A stretch of 64,000 nt of DNA from Fidelibacterota bacterium (GTDB lineage Bacteria > Fidelibacterota > Marinisomatia > SCGC-AAA003-L08 > D37C17), in NCBI GenBank assembly GCA_030748955.1, contig JASMKZ010000001.1, forward strand, positions 62,001 to 126,000. Reading direction: 5' to 3'. The position numbers were made by a program, and so were the translations under genes. The stretch's first letter is position 1. Each line of letters begins with the position of its first letter. The notes below the pieces were generated by a model. It made no database searches. It was not told where the DNA came from and worked only from the letters and a program-made list of their open reading frames with translations. This document shows positions 28,591 to 38,711 of the stretch, piece after piece.

Positions 28591-29223
28591 TTAATCTTCA
28601 AGCTTGTAATCGATTGCATAATGAATAATATCCGAGTTTGTCTCTAAATCTAATTTATCCAAAATTCGAGAGCGATATGTACTTACTGTTTTAGGACTGA
28701 TGGAAAGATTTTTCGCAATTATTTTTATAGAATCTCCTTTTGCAATCATTTTTAATACTTCAAATTCTCTATCCGATAAATATTCGTGGGGTTCTTTGTC
28801 ATTATCATGGAAAATATCGGTAGCCAATAGATCTGCCACTTCCGGACTTATATATTTTCTACCATCATTTATTTTCCGGATTGCTTTTACAAGCTGGCTG
28901 GAAGCCGTATCTTTCGTGATATATCCAGAGGCGCCCGCTTTAATTGCCCGCATGGCATACTGCTCTTCAGCATGCATACTCAACATTAAAACCGGTAGAT
29001 CTTTATCATGTTTTTTAATTTCTTTCAAGGTTTGCAGGCCATTTTGTCCTGGCATTGAAATATCTAATAATATCAAATCACATTTATTTTTCCATATATA
29101 TTCAAGAGCTTCCAATCCACTGGAAGCCTCTGCAACAACATTCATGTCTGCGGAATCATCAATAATTCGCTTAATACCTTCTCTTACAATTAAATGGTCA
29201 TCAGTTATTAATATCTTAATCAT
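28591..29223 (-). CDS. NarL/FixJ-family response regulator
   Basis: Two-component output protein. The receiver domain has the acidic pair D8-D9, phosphoacceptor D54 (LILLDISMPG) and conserved Lys in SGYITKD; the C-terminal LuxR-type helix-turn-helix begins LSDREFEVLKMIAKG with recognition-helix region ISPKTVSTYRSRIL. Length 210 aa is normal. The cognate kinase is almost certainly the NarX-type protein encoded upstream on the same strand, separated by a decayed regulator copy. Two 22-nt palindromes flank the gene, suggesting autoregulation. Confidence 0.94.
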   Translation of the reverse strand: MIKILITDDHLIVREGIKRIIDDSADMNVVAEASSGLEALEYIWKNKCDLILLDISMPGQNGLQTLKEIKKHDKDLPVLMLSMHAEEQYAMRAIKAGASGYITKDTASSQLVKAIRKINDGRKYISPEVADLLATDIFHDNDKEPHEYLSDREFEVLKMIAKGDSIKIIAKNLSISPKTVSTYRSRILDKLDLETNSDIIHYAIDYKLED

Positions 29224-29353
29224 ATATATCTTAATTTAGTTAATAGTGGTAGTCTTTTTATGATAGAATTCATGCTTTTATAGGAGAGTAAAGTTTACGC
29301 ATAAATTTTACAGCTTCTTTGATATTGTTGCCAATCGGAAAAAGCCTGATTTT

Positions 29354-29375
29354 TTTGTAGGGCAATTCCTACAAA
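29354..29375. promoter_or_regulatory. Palindromic candidate operator, copy 1
   Basis: A perfect palindrome TTTGTAGG, six bases, CCTACAAA, with flanking T/A runs that extend the symmetry to ten bases per arm. It lies about 130 nt upstream of the response-regulator ATG. NarL/FixJ proteins bind such two-fold sites (ComA is a known example). The flanking T run means it could alternatively be a weak terminator hairpin. Confidence 0.5.
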
Positions 29376-29413
29376 AATTTTGTCCGGTAGCATATAGTAA
29401 ATGACATAATAGA

Positions 29414-29575
29414 TTAAAACCCAACAGTAATGCTACTCCTATTAATAAAATTTGGTCCTTCGTTTATTTTTCGCATTGCTGTTACAAATAAGTTGGATGC
29501 CTCTACCACAATTTTCATGTTGAAAATAGTAATAATTTGTTTAATCATTTTATGTAAACTCAAAATATTAATCAT
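29414..29575 (-). pseudogene. Decayed NarL-type response regulator remnant
   Basis: A 53-codon frame starts 5 nt after the kinase stop. Its N-terminus MINIL and MIKQII parallel MIKIL and GIKRII of the intact regulator, its middle VVEASN parallels VVAEASS, and then it jumps to LFVTAMRKINEGPNFI, which parallels QLVKAIRKINDGRKYI about 80 residues further on. The phosphoacceptor Asp and the DNA-binding domain are gone. This is best explained as a duplicated regulator that lost its middle and end. It accounts for most of the 355-nt gap between kinase and regulator. Confidence 0.75.
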
Positions 29576-29579
29576 AATA

Positions 29580-32500
29580 TTATGCCTTGATTTTAGCCTG
29601 TAGTGGCAATTCTACAATTATAGCTGTTCCTTCTTTGGGTGTGCTTACAATTTCTAATTTCCCCCCTAAGATAGAGGCACGTTCTTTCATTCCAAAAACA
29701 CCAAAGGAAGCATTATTATTGCCAGTATTATTTTCAGACATTCCTATGCCATCATCTTTTATTTCTAATTTTATGAAGAGTTTTTCGATACTTAAACATA
29801 TTTCAACCTTTGTTGCCTTTGCATGGCGCGCAATATTGGTTAGGGATTCTTGGGCTATACGAAAGATGGTTGTTGATTGTTCTGTTGAAATATTTTCATC
29901 ATTCCCAATCATATTTAATTTATATATTGATTCAGACCGTTTTTTATATTGGGCCACTTGCCATTCAATAGCTGATTTTAATCCCAGATCATCAAGAATA
30001 CTGGGTCGTAGTTCCTGACTGATTCTCCTGGTTGTTTTAATAGTGTGGTCCACCAATTTACTTAATGAATTTAACCGATTTAATATATCAGAATCTGTGT
30101 TTTTATCCCCTTTGCCTTTTAGATAATCTATGTCCATATTAATACTGGTGAGATTCTGTCCCAATTCATCATGGATTTCCCGAGCAATATGGCCTCGTTC
30201 TTGTTCCTGCACATTTTGAATATGGGATGATAAACTGCGCAGCTCTTCTTGATATTGTCGGATCTCAGTAATATCAATCACTGTTCCAATGGTTTTATAT
30301 AATTTCCCATCTGAGTCTTGTATAAATTCAGCCTGTTCGCTGAGATGCTTTGTTACTCCATTCTTTAATTTAATTCTAAACATTCCCCTATATGGTGCCA
30401 TTGTCTTTTCTGCATCAATCCAGCGATTTTTCATCCAATCTAAATCATCAGGATGTAAATATTCCCAAAATAGATTTGGTGATATTTTGTCCGTCTTATT
30501 AAGTCCAAACATTTTTCGCAATTCTGAAGACCAATATACTTCACCAGTTTTATGATTTTCTTCCCAATTTCCAAGTCGTGCCATTTCCTGGGCCTTTTGT
30601 AGCCGTCTCTCGCTTTCTTCAAAACGCAAACGGGTGGAATAGAGTTCGGTCATATCCATTACGGTTCCAAATGTTTTGTCTAAATCCCCTTTTATATCTG
30701 ATCCGAATTCAGCTTGTATATGTATGTGTTTAACGTTACCATTCTTAATTTTTATGCGTACATTTTTATTCAATGTTTTTTTTAGTTTTTTTGCTTCTTT
30801 CCATGCGAGCCTCATTTTATCATCATCATCTGGATGCACATTTTCCCAAAACGTCTCCCTGCTTATTGGGGAATTTATATTGACATCAAATATATCACAC
30901 GCTATTGGAGATAAGTTTAATATTTCTGTTTTATGATCATACTCCCAGCTTCCAAGCTGTGCCAGCTCCTGTGCTTTTTGCAGTCGTGTCTCACTTTCTT
31001 CAAGACGCAAACGGGTGGAATACAATTCAGTAATATCCTGCGATGTTCCGCTTATATGTATTGGCTCCCCCTTTTTATTATAATCAATTTGGGCAATAGA
31101 ATGCATCCATTTTTCTGCTCTATCTTTTGTTATTATCTTATGAAAATAATCTAGAGAATTTTCTTTATTATGCAGCGCAGTCTCAACTAATTCCAGAGTG
31201 GTTTCTTTAAAATCTGGATGCATCACTTTATTTAAAAAATTCTCGTTTGTTAGTGTAAACTGATTCTTTTCTAATCCATAAATTTCATAAAGTTTATCGG
31301 ACCAGACAACAGTCTCATTTTGAATATTATATTTAAAGCTTCCCATTTGCCCTATATCTTGGGCAGTTTTGAGAAGATTGGTGGTTTGAAGTAATTTTTC
31401 TTCTGCACCTTTTCTCTCTGTAATGTCTCGGCTGATAACTGAAAATCCGGTGATTTTGTTATCCTTAACAATAGTATTGATACCCAGCTCCATCCAAAGC
31501 CTATCTCCGTTTTTATCCATAACGGGCACTTCCATTTGCAGTGAATTATGAAGTGACCCCTTTTTCTTTGGTATAAGTGATGAAAATGTGTCGTACACTT
31601 TCTGTTTGTAGTCTTCCCGAACCATTTTGCTGGAATTTGTTCCGATGACATCATCTGAAGTATAGCCAGACATTTTTTCAAATACATTATTTACAAAAAT
31701 AAAGTTTCCCTCAAGGTCTACATTATAAATAACATCACTCGTTGATTCAATAAAGTGCTTGTGGGCTTTTTCTGATTTGAGAAGTTTTTCTTCCACTTCT
31801 TTGTGTGCCGAAACATCTCGTATAACTAAAATTTTTCCAAGTGACAGGCCTCCCCTGGTTATAGGATTTTGTGCAATAGTAACATAGTGTCCAGTTCTGG
31901 TTTTGGTTTCAATATTGTTCTTAGTTAATAATAAATCTTCATTTTTTTCAAATAGCTTTTTTACATTTACATTTACAATCTGCCCCTTAAGATCAAATAG
32001 TTTTCTTGCTGCTCTGTTTAAATTTATAATAATACCAGCATCGCTGGTAATAAACACTGCATCCGATGAGTGTAAATATAATTCATCTCCTATTTTTTCC
32101 ATGGGCTGATTAAGAAAATTATATTTTAATAAAGCAGGCAGTAAAAATATAGACTGTACAGATAAAGACAATGAAGCAAGATGAAGTTCACCGCTGTATC
32201 CAAGCACATCATCAAGAAACACATTGGTTATTACAGAAATAAGCAGACAGATGACTGATCCATAAAATAATATTTTCAATTGCATTGTTAAGAGTCTTTC
32301 GGACTGATTCGTAGTTTTTTTATTAGAAGGGAAAAAAATATTTCCTTTAATTCCTATGAGATATATACTATAAAAAGCGGGAGGTAAAATACCCCAAAAT
32401 GTAATTTGTAGAAACCAAGGGCCAGTATATGCCATTGTTCCAAGATTGAAGCCTTTGTAACCTAATATAATTTTATCAGAAAATAAAGTAACAATTATTG

Positions 32501-32822
32501 ATGCTGTTATTAGCATTGAAAATAAATTAAATATTATGTCCCTTTTCTTTCCTAAAAACAAATATATAAAATTTAAAAAGAAGATTGATAAAGGCATCCA
32601 AAAAAAAGCCTGAATTTTCACTATTATGTTTTTTATTTCTATGTTATCAAAAATGTTAATAATAATACAATCAAAAATTGTATATAATATAATAAAAGCC
32701 AAAAAAACCAAGTAGGCATAATTAGTTTTATTATTTTTTGTATTACTGGCAACATATCCAAAAATAGTTGAGTTAATTATTGTTGCAACTATAACTAGTA
32801 TTATGCTTGCTTGATTATCCAT
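29580..32822 (-). CDS. Multi-PAS sensor histidine kinase (NarX/HisKA_3 type)
   Basis: A 1080-aa membrane kinase. About seven hydrophobic segments occupy residues 1-235, resembling the 7TM-type kinase input module. Five PAS/PAC units follow (about 240-345, 350-475, 480-605, 610-735, 740-865), then a HisKA_3 dimerisation domain with phospho-His H884 in REIHDELGQN and a HATPase domain (IFRIAQESLTNIARHA, DDGIGM, GVFGMKERA). The last PAS units are near-duplicates, joined by repeated linkers of the form ELYSTRLRxEES. It should phosphorylate the NarL-type regulator downstream. The signal is unknown; redox or small ligands are usual for such PAS arrays. Confidence 0.93.
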   Translation of the reverse strand: MDNQASIILVIVATIINSTIFGYVASNTKNNKTNYAYLVFLAFIILYTIFDCIIINIFDNIEIKNIIVKIQAFFWMPLSIFFLNFIYLFLGKKRDIIFNLFSMLITASIIVTLFSDKIILGYKGFNLGTMAYTGPWFLQITFWGILPPAFYSIYLIGIKGNIFFPSNKKTTNQSERLLTMQLKILFYGSVICLLISVITNVFLDDVLGYSGELHLASLSLSVQSIFLLPALLKYNFLNQPMEKIGDELYLHSSDAVFITSDAGIIINLNRAARKLFDLKGQIVNVNVKKLFEKNEDLLLTKNNIETKTRTGHYVTIAQNPITRGGLSLGKILVIRDVSAHKEVEEKLLKSEKAHKHFIESTSDVIYNVDLEGNFIFVNNVFEKMSGYTSDDVIGTNSSKMVREDYKQKVYDTFSSLIPKKKGSLHNSLQMEVPVMDKNGDRLWMELGINTIVKDNKITGFSVISRDITERKGAEEKLLQTTNLLKTAQDIGQMGSFKYNIQNETVVWSDKLYEIYGLEKNQFTLTNENFLNKVMHPDFKETTLELVETALHNKENSLDYFHKIITKDRAEKWMHSIAQIDYNKKGEPIHISGTSQDITELYSTRLRLEESETRLQKAQELAQLGSWEYDHKTEILNLSPIACDIFDVNINSPISRETFWENVHPDDDDKMRLAWKEAKKLKKTLNKNVRIKIKNGNVKHIHIQAEFGSDIKGDLDKTFGTVMDMTELYSTRLRFEESERRLQKAQEMARLGNWEENHKTGEVYWSSELRKMFGLNKTDKISPNLFWEYLHPDDLDWMKNRWIDAEKTMAPYRGMFRIKLKNGVTKHLSEQAEFIQDSDGKLYKTIGTVIDITEIRQYQEELRSLSSHIQNVQEQERGHIAREIHDELGQNLTSINMDIDYLKGKGDKNTDSDILNRLNSLSKLVDHTIKTTRRISQELRPSILDDLGLKSAIEWQVAQYKKRSESIYKLNMIGNDENISTEQSTTIFRIAQESLTNIARHAKATKVEICLSIEKLFIKLEIKDDGIGMSENNTGNNNASFGVFGMKERASILGGKLEIVSTPKEGTAIIVELPLQAKIKA

Positions 32823-32836
32823 AATACAAAATCACA

Positions 32837-34168
32837 TTAAATAGTTTTAATAACATTCCAGATTGATTCAGCAATATTATCGATTTGCCATGCTTCTATT
32901 GTAAGTGCCGGGGCAATGCGAACCGTACTATGATGAGTTTCCTTTGCGTATACCCCATGTTTTAATAGTTCAACAGAAACATGGTGGCCATCCAAATGGG
33001 GAGAATTTTGCATCTCAAAAGCGGTAAGCAATCCTTTACCTCGCACCTCTTTTATTTTGTCAGGGAAGTCTGTTTGCATATTTTCAAAGTGACTCATTAA
33101 TTGAGCACCTCTTATTTTAGCATTTTCAGCAAGTTTTTCTTCAATCAATACCTTAATAGCATAAACACCTACCACGGCTCCAAGTGGATACCCGCCAAAA
33201 GTTGATCCCTCGGAACCCGGAGTGAGCACACCTATAACTTCATCAGACCCCGCCACAAATGAAACTGGGAGGATTCCGCCTCCAGCAGCCTTACCACAAC
33301 CCATGAGATCAGGTTTTACATTATAAAGCTGGTGGGCAAAGTTAGCTCCGGTTCTGCCAAACCCGGTTTGAACCTCATCCATAGCTAAAAGAATATTATG
33401 TTTATCACACAAGGCTCTAACTTGAGTCCAATAATTTTTATCCGGAACAATTACGCCAGCTTCGCCCTGAATTGGTTCAACCAGATAAGCCGCAATTTTA
33501 TCCCCCTTTTTTTCGAAGAGAGATGTGAGAGCATCAATATTGTTAAAAGGCACTAATTCGATTCCCGGAACAAATGGGCCAAACCCCTCTCTTGCATCAG
33601 GGTCGTCGGACATGGAGACAGCGGTAACCGTTCTGCCATGAAAATTCCCCCTTGCAGCTACAATAATAGCTTCATTTTCAGGAATGCCTTTCACCTTATA
33701 TCCCCAACGGCGGGAAAGTTTGAACATGAGTTCAGGAGCTTCTACGCCTGCAACCTTAGGGACAACCCTGTCCATTTCAGTAATTCCTGTGGTTGCTAAC
33801 AAAAAAGCACTCATATATTTATGCCGTATAGATCGTGGAACGGTTGGCAACTTTTCTTCAGCGAGGTGTTTAACTACAGCGTCAACAATGGTCTGATTAA
33901 GTTGTCCCTGATTCACCGCAGAATAACAGCAGAGCCCATCAATTAGTTCTTCCTCTATATAAGCAGCCACTCCATTTTCTGATGGCTTTCTACATATAAG
34001 AGTAGAGGAATCCTTTACATGGCTTACCACTACATTTTCAAGAGGATTATAATTACGACCCCCTTTATCTTTATCTATTCTTTCATGTTCTGCCGGTGAA
34101 AGATCACCCAGTCGAGAATTATTAATGGTGAGATCATCTCCATAGCCATTAATTGATAGATTTGGCAT
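32837..34168 (-). CDS. Ornithine aminotransferase-like class III transaminase
   Basis: PLP-dependent fold type I aminotransferase. Similarity to ornithine delta-aminotransferase is extensive: RRWGYKVKGI, GNFHGRTVTAVSMS, GFGPFVPG, VEPIQGEAGV, MDEVQTGFGRTG, PLP lysine K293 (GCGKAAGGG) and GSTFGGYPLGA. The usual NTG of the MNTGVEA motif is replaced (PKVAGVEA), which may change cofactor phosphate or substrate contacts, so the exact substrate is uncertain. Length 443 aa is slightly longer than OAT. It lies 14 nt upstream of the kinase gene and downstream of the DAHP synthase on the same strand. Confidence 0.82.
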   Translation of the reverse strand: MPNLSINGYGDDLTINNSRLGDLSPAEHERIDKDKGGRNYNPLENVVVSHVKDSSTLICRKPSENGVAAYIEEELIDGLCCYSAVNQGQLNQTIVDAVVKHLAEEKLPTVPRSIRHKYMSAFLLATTGITEMDRVVPKVAGVEAPELMFKLSRRWGYKVKGIPENEAIIVAARGNFHGRTVTAVSMSDDPDAREGFGPFVPGIELVPFNNIDALTSLFEKKGDKIAAYLVEPIQGEAGVIVPDKNYWTQVRALCDKHNILLAMDEVQTGFGRTGANFAHQLYNVKPDLMGCGKAAGGGILPVSFVAGSDEVIGVLTPGSEGSTFGGYPLGAVVGVYAIKVLIEEKLAENAKIRGAQLMSHFENMQTDFPDKIKEVRGKGLLTAFEMQNSPHLDGHHVSVELLKHGVYAKETHHSTVRIAPALTIEAWQIDNIAESIWNVIKTI

Positions 34169-34252
34169 AATATACTCCTATAAAATGGGTTTGAAAATAG
34201 CTGAGGAATTTAAACTAAAATATAAAAGAAATTCGGAACTATTTTTAGAAAC

Positions 34253-35602
34253 TCAGCGACCGATTCTCAAGAGATCTGTAACTAAAAACGCAAGTTCGAG
34301 ACTTTGTTCATTATTAAGTCGAGGGTCGCAGGCAGTTTCATATCTAGAATTCAAATCTTCATCGCTAATTTCTCGTGCTCCGCCTAAACATTCAGTAACA
34401 TTATCGCCCGTTAATTCAAAATGTACACCGCCGGGAATAGTACCTTCTGCACGATGAATAGCAAAAAAGTGTTCCAATTCTTCTAAAATTGTATTGAAAT
34501 GTCGTGTTTTAAATCCATTTTCAGTTTTATATGTGTTGGCATGCATGGGGTCACATACCCAGAGCACATTTTGGCCATTTTCTTTTATTGATTTAATGAT
34601 TGGAGGCAATTTACTACGAATTGCGTCTGCACCCATTCGTGTGATAAGAGTAAGTTTCCCCCACTCGTTTTCTGGATTTAATTTTTCACATAAAGCGATA
34701 AGTTCATCTTCAATAATTGTAGGGCCCACTTTGATACCAATAGGATTATCAACTCCTGAGAGAAACTCCACATGCGCTCCATCTGGTTGCCGCGTTCGAT
34801 CGCCAATCCACAGAAAATGAGCAGAACAATCATACCATTTTTTTGTTAGAGAATCTTGTCGAGTAAGAGCATGTTCATATCCCATTAATAGAGCTTCATG
34901 AGATGTAAAAAATTCTGTTAACTTTAATGCAGCAGTATTATCTGAAGTTATTCCCACTGCCTTCATAAATGTAAGAGCATCATCGATACTTTTTGCAATT
35001 TTTTCATACCGCTGACCTTGGGGAGATTGTGCAATAAATTCTTGATTCCAAACATGGGCTTTATTTAAATCTGCGAATCCGCCAGTTGTAAATGCCCTAA
35101 GAAGATTTAAGGTAGCAGCGGATTGATTATAGGTTCGTAATAATCGTTTAGGATTTGGTTTCCGATTTTTCTCAATAAACTTAATATCATTTACAGCATC
35201 TCCACGATAAGATGGAAGTTCAAGTCCGTCACGGGTTTCTGTATCTGAGCTACGGGGTTTGGCAAACTGACCAGCAATTCGTCCAAGTTTCACCACATTA
35301 CAGGAAGCGCCATAAGTTAAGATCACAGACATCTGCAGTAAAATTTTAAGTTTATCTCTTATAGAATCCGCCCGAAAATCATCAAAGGTTTCGGCACAGT
35401 CTCCACCTTGAATTAAAAACCCATCTCCGCGAGCTGCATTGGCGAGCTGCTGTTTTAATGCTCTGACTTCCCCAGCAAAAACAAGGGGAGGATAGTTCGT
35501 TATTTCAGATATAACTTTTGAATAATCTTCAGATTTTTCCCATCCGGGTTGTTGAGCTGCAGTTAGATTCTGCCAACTATCTGGTGTCCATGATTTTCCC
35601 AT
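34253..35602 (-). CDS. Class II 3-deoxy-7-phosphoheptulonate synthase (DAHP synthase)
   Basis: First step of the shikimate pathway, joining phosphoenolpyruvate and erythrose 4-phosphate. It is the plant/Mycobacterium-like class II type: WTPDSWQNLTAAQQPG near the N-terminus, LIQGGDCAETF (Cys of the metal site), GQFAKPRSSDTE, IGDRTRQPDGAHVEFL, GIKVGPT and ELTGDNVTECLGG. At 449 aa it is full length. The ATG is followed by the standard N-terminus. A 128-nt gap separates it from the divergent uvrA. Confidence 0.95.
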   Translation of the reverse strand: MGKSWTPDSWQNLTAAQQPGWEKSEDYSKVISEITNYPPLVFAGEVRALKQQLANAARGDGFLIQGGDCAETFDDFRADSIRDKLKILLQMSVILTYGASCNVVKLGRIAGQFAKPRSSDTETRDGLELPSYRGDAVNDIKFIEKNRKPNPKRLLRTYNQSAATLNLLRAFTTGGFADLNKAHVWNQEFIAQSPQGQRYEKIAKSIDDALTFMKAVGITSDNTAALKLTEFFTSHEALLMGYEHALTRQDSLTKKWYDCSAHFLWIGDRTRQPDGAHVEFLSGVDNPIGIKVGPTIIEDELIALCEKLNPENEWGKLTLITRMGADAIRSKLPPIIKSIKENGQNVLWVCDPMHANTYKTENGFKTRHFNTILEELEHFFAIHRAEGTIPGGVHFELTGDNVTECLGGAREISDEDLNSRYETACDPRLNNEQSLELAFLVTDLLRIGR

Positions 35603-35730
35603 ATAGAAAAATTACGAAATGTATAATAACCTGCCTATAAAAGAATAAATAGATGAGTAGTATTTCTAATAAAATCTAGTAAATAATTCTTTTTCACATT
35701 CTCTAAATTCATGTACTTTTCAAGTTCCGC

Positions 35731-38574
35731 ATGAATAAAAAAACCAACAATTTTCTATTTGAAAACCACATTTTTGTAAAGGGTGCCAGAGAGCATAACT
35801 TGCAAAATATAGATGTAGAAATTCCCCGCGATAAATTGGTGGTAATTACAGGGTTATCAGGATCTGGGAAGTCCTCCTTGGCATTTGATACAATTTATGC
35901 TGAAGGTCAAAGACGATATGTAGAGTCACTTTCTGCTTATGCAAGACAATTTCTAGGACTCATGGAGAAACCTGATGTAGACTACATTGAAGGGTTGTCT
36001 CCAGCAATTTCAATTGAACAAAAAACTTCCAGTAAAAATCCTCGTTCTACTGTTGGCACTATCACAGAAATTTATGATTATATGCGGCTTCTATATGCTA
36101 GAATTGGTGTTCAACATTGTAATAATTGTGGAGGAGCTGTTGAGCGGCAAACCGTTCAGCAAATTGTAGATAAAATATTATCGTTTAAAGATGGAACCAA
36201 GTTTCAGGTTTTGGCTCCCGTAGTTCGAAGTAGAAAGGGTCAATTTAAAGATGTTTTGAAAACAATTGCCCAGGAAGGGTTTGTGAGAGTCAGAATAGAT
36301 GGAGAGGAAAAAAATCTATCTAATAAAATTGAGTTAGAAAAAAATATTAAACATAATATTGAAGTGTTGGTAGATCGCCTCGTTTCAAAAAAAGGAATAA
36401 AAGATAGATTAACAGGATCAATTGAACTTGCACTTAAAGTTGGGAATGGGCTGGTAATTATTGATGAAATTGGTAAAAAAGAGCAACTTTACAGCGAATA
36501 TTTCTCCTGCCCTAAATGTGATATTTCATTTGAAGAACTCCAACCAAGAGCATTTTCGTTTAATTCACCATTTGGTGCATGTACTACCTGCGATGGACTA
36601 GGAACGAAAGTATCCATTGATCCTGAATTGGTTATTCCAAATGCTAAAAAATCACTCATTCAAGGAGCGATTGATCCCATTGGTGAACAACCACGAGGGA
36701 ATTGGTATAGCGCAATTCTGAAAAGTTTGGCGTTCCATTATGATTTTAATTTTACAACCCCTTGGAAAAAATTAACAGAAGAAGTGCAGAATATTCTCCT
36801 TTACGGTACCCACCCCGGAGAAAAAATTACCATGTCATATCAATCTGAGAAATTTAAGGGTGAATATAAAGGAAAATTTGAAGGTGTAATTCCCAATCTT
36901 CAACGAAGATATACCCAAACAAAATCTGGACAAATGCGAGATTGGATAGAAAAATATATGGCAATACAAAATTGTCTTGAATGTGGTGGTGCACGATTGA
37001 AATCGGCAAGCCTTGCCGTTACTATAGACAAAAAAAATATTCATGAACTTACTGAAGAAACGGTTGGGATTTTACATAAATTTTTCAACAATATAAAATT
37101 ATCAAATCGTGATGCTGAAATCTCCGAGCAAATTATTAAGGAAATCAAATCAAGATTAAATTTTCTTGTAAATGTGGGATTGGATTACCTTACTCTCAAC
37201 CGATCATCGGGGACACTATCCGGTGGTGAATCTCAACGAATTCGATTGGCAACACAAATTGGTTCTCAATTAGTAGGGGTATTATATATTTTAGATGAAC
37301 CTACTATAGGTTTGCACCAAAGAGATAATCAAAGACTAATTAAAACACTTCAACATTTGCGGGATTTAGGGAATACAGTAATTGTTGTTGAGCATGATGA
37401 AAATACTATTCTTGCTGCAGATTGGGTGTTAGATTTAGGACCACGTGCAGGAACCCATGGTGGTAAAATTATAGCCAGTGGAACTCCCAAAGACATTATT
37501 CAAAGTAAAAATTCACTTACCGGAAAATATTTAACGGGGAAAGCCGGTATAAAAATTAAAAATAGTCGTCGAAAAGGTGTTGGGTTTTTTTTAACATTAA
37601 TAGGCGCAACTGGAAATAATCTAAAAAATATTACAGTGAAGTTTCCACTTGAGAAATTTACAAGTATTACAGGCGTATCAGGTTCAGGTAAATCAAGCCT
37701 CATAAACCAAACTTTGTATCCACTAATGTCTAGAGAATTATATTCTAGTTTGCGTAAACCATTACATTTTGAATCTATAAAAGGGATGGTACATATAGAT
37801 AAAATTATTGATATAAATCAATCTCCAATTGGGCGGACTCCTCGCTCAAATCCCGCCACATATACGGGAGTATTTACTCATATTAGGGAATTATATAGTC
37901 AATTGCCAGAATCAAAAATTCGGGGATATCAGCCAGGGAGGTTTTCCTTTAATGTGAAGGGAGGCCGTTGTGAAACATGTCGAGGTGCAGGACTGATTAA
38001 AATTGAAATGCATTTCCTGGCAGATATGTATGTTCAATGTGAAGAATGTAAAGGTTTGAGATATAATAGGGAAACCCTTGAAATAGTTTATAGAGGAAAA
38101 ACGATATCTGAAGTTTTGGAATTTACAATTGAAGATGCTCTAAAGTTTTTTGAAAATCATCCTCAAATTAAAAGAAAATTGGAGACATTAAATAATGTGG
38201 GACTTGGTTATATTCATTTAGGACAACAAGCTACAACGCTTTCAGGTGGAGAATCTCAACGAGTAAAATTAGCAGCAGAATTATCTAGAGCAGGGACTGG
38301 CAGAACATTATATTTATTGGATGAGCCTACCACTGGCCTTCATTTTGAAGATGTAAAAATGTTACTTCACGTATTACACGGTTTAGTAGATAAGGGAAAT
38401 ACAGTTGTGGTAATTGAACATAATTTGGATGTTATTAAATCTTCTGATTGGATTATTGACCTAGGTCCTGAAGGAGGTGAAGGTGGAGGAAACATTGTAG
38501 CTGAAGGCACCCCAGAAATGGTGAGTAAAGTCAATGATTCTTATACCGGACAATTTTTAGCAGAAATTTTGTAA
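35731..38574 (+). CDS. uvrA: Excinuclease ABC subunit UvrA
   Basis: Damage-recognition ATPase of nucleotide excision repair. Two ABC modules are visible: Walker [15 protein letters not shown] (about residue 45) and [14 protein letters not shown] (about 650), each with an LSGGESQR signature and D-E-P-T Walker B. Zinc modules include CPKC/CTTC in the first half and CETC/CEEC in the second. Length 947 aa is normal. The C-terminus VAEGTPEMV is standard. It is followed by a bidirectional terminator shared with the convergent motor operon. Confidence 0.97.
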   Translation: MNKKTNNFLFENHIFVKGAREHNLQNIDVEIPRDKLVVITGLSGSGKSSLAFDTIYAEGQRRYVESLSAYARQFLGLMEKPDVDYIEGLSPAISIEQKTSSKNPRSTVGTITEIYDYMRLLYARIGVQHCNNCGGAVERQTVQQIVDKILSFKDGTKFQVLAPVVRSRKGQFKDVLKTIAQEGFVRVRIDGEEKNLSNKIELEKNIKHNIEVLVDRLVSKKGIKDRLTGSIELALKVGNGLVIIDEIGKKEQLYSEYFSCPKCDISFEELQPRAFSFNSPFGACTTCDGLGTKVSIDPELVIPNAKKSLIQGAIDPIGEQPRGNWYSAILKSLAFHYDFNFTTPWKKLTEEVQNILLYGTHPGEKITMSYQSEKFKGEYKGKFEGVIPNLQRRYTQTKSGQMRDWIEKYMAIQNCLECGGARLKSASLAVTIDKKNIHELTEETVGILHKFFNNIKLSNRDAEISEQIIKEIKSRLNFLVNVGLDYLTLNRSSGTLSGGESQRIRLATQIGSQLVGVLYILDEPTIGLHQRDNQRLIKTLQHLRDLGNTVIVVEHDENTILAADWVLDLGPRAGTHGGKIIASGTPKDIIQSKNSLTGKYLTGKAGIKIKNSRRKGVGFFLTLIGATGNNLKNITVKFPLEKFTSITGVSGSGKSSLINQTLYPLMSRELYSSLRKPLHFESIKGMVHIDKIIDINQSPIGRTPRSNPATYTGVFTHIRELYSQLPESKIRGYQPGRFSFNVKGGRCETCRGAGLIKIEMHFLADMYVQCEECKGLRYNRETLEIVYRGKTISEVLEFTIEDALKFFENHPQIKRKLETLNNVGLGYIHLGQQATTLSGGESQRVKLAAELSRAGTGRTLYLLDEPTTGLHFEDVKMLLHVLHGLVDKGNTVVVIEHNLDVIKSSDWIIDLGPEGGEGGGNIVAEGTPEMVSKVNDSYTGQFLAEIL

Positions 38575-38663
38575 ATTTATTCTTGGATACTTGGCTCTGT
38601 CTGCTCGATTTAGGGGATTTATTGTTGTTTAATAATGCCAATAAGTAAAAAAATAATTGCTAT

Positions 38664-38694
38664 AAAAAAGCCCCCAACTTGTTGGAGGCTTTTA
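38664..38694. terminator. Bidirectional terminator between uvrA and the motor operon
   Basis: Stem AAGCC-C-CCAAC with GTTGG-A-GGCTT (one mismatch) and a short TT-rich loop. It has TTTTATT downstream on the plus strand and TTTTTT on the minus strand, so it can end both uvrA and the seven-gene leftward operon ending at 38712. Confidence 0.85.
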
Positions 38695-38711
38695 TTAAAT
38701 TCAACAGCCCA

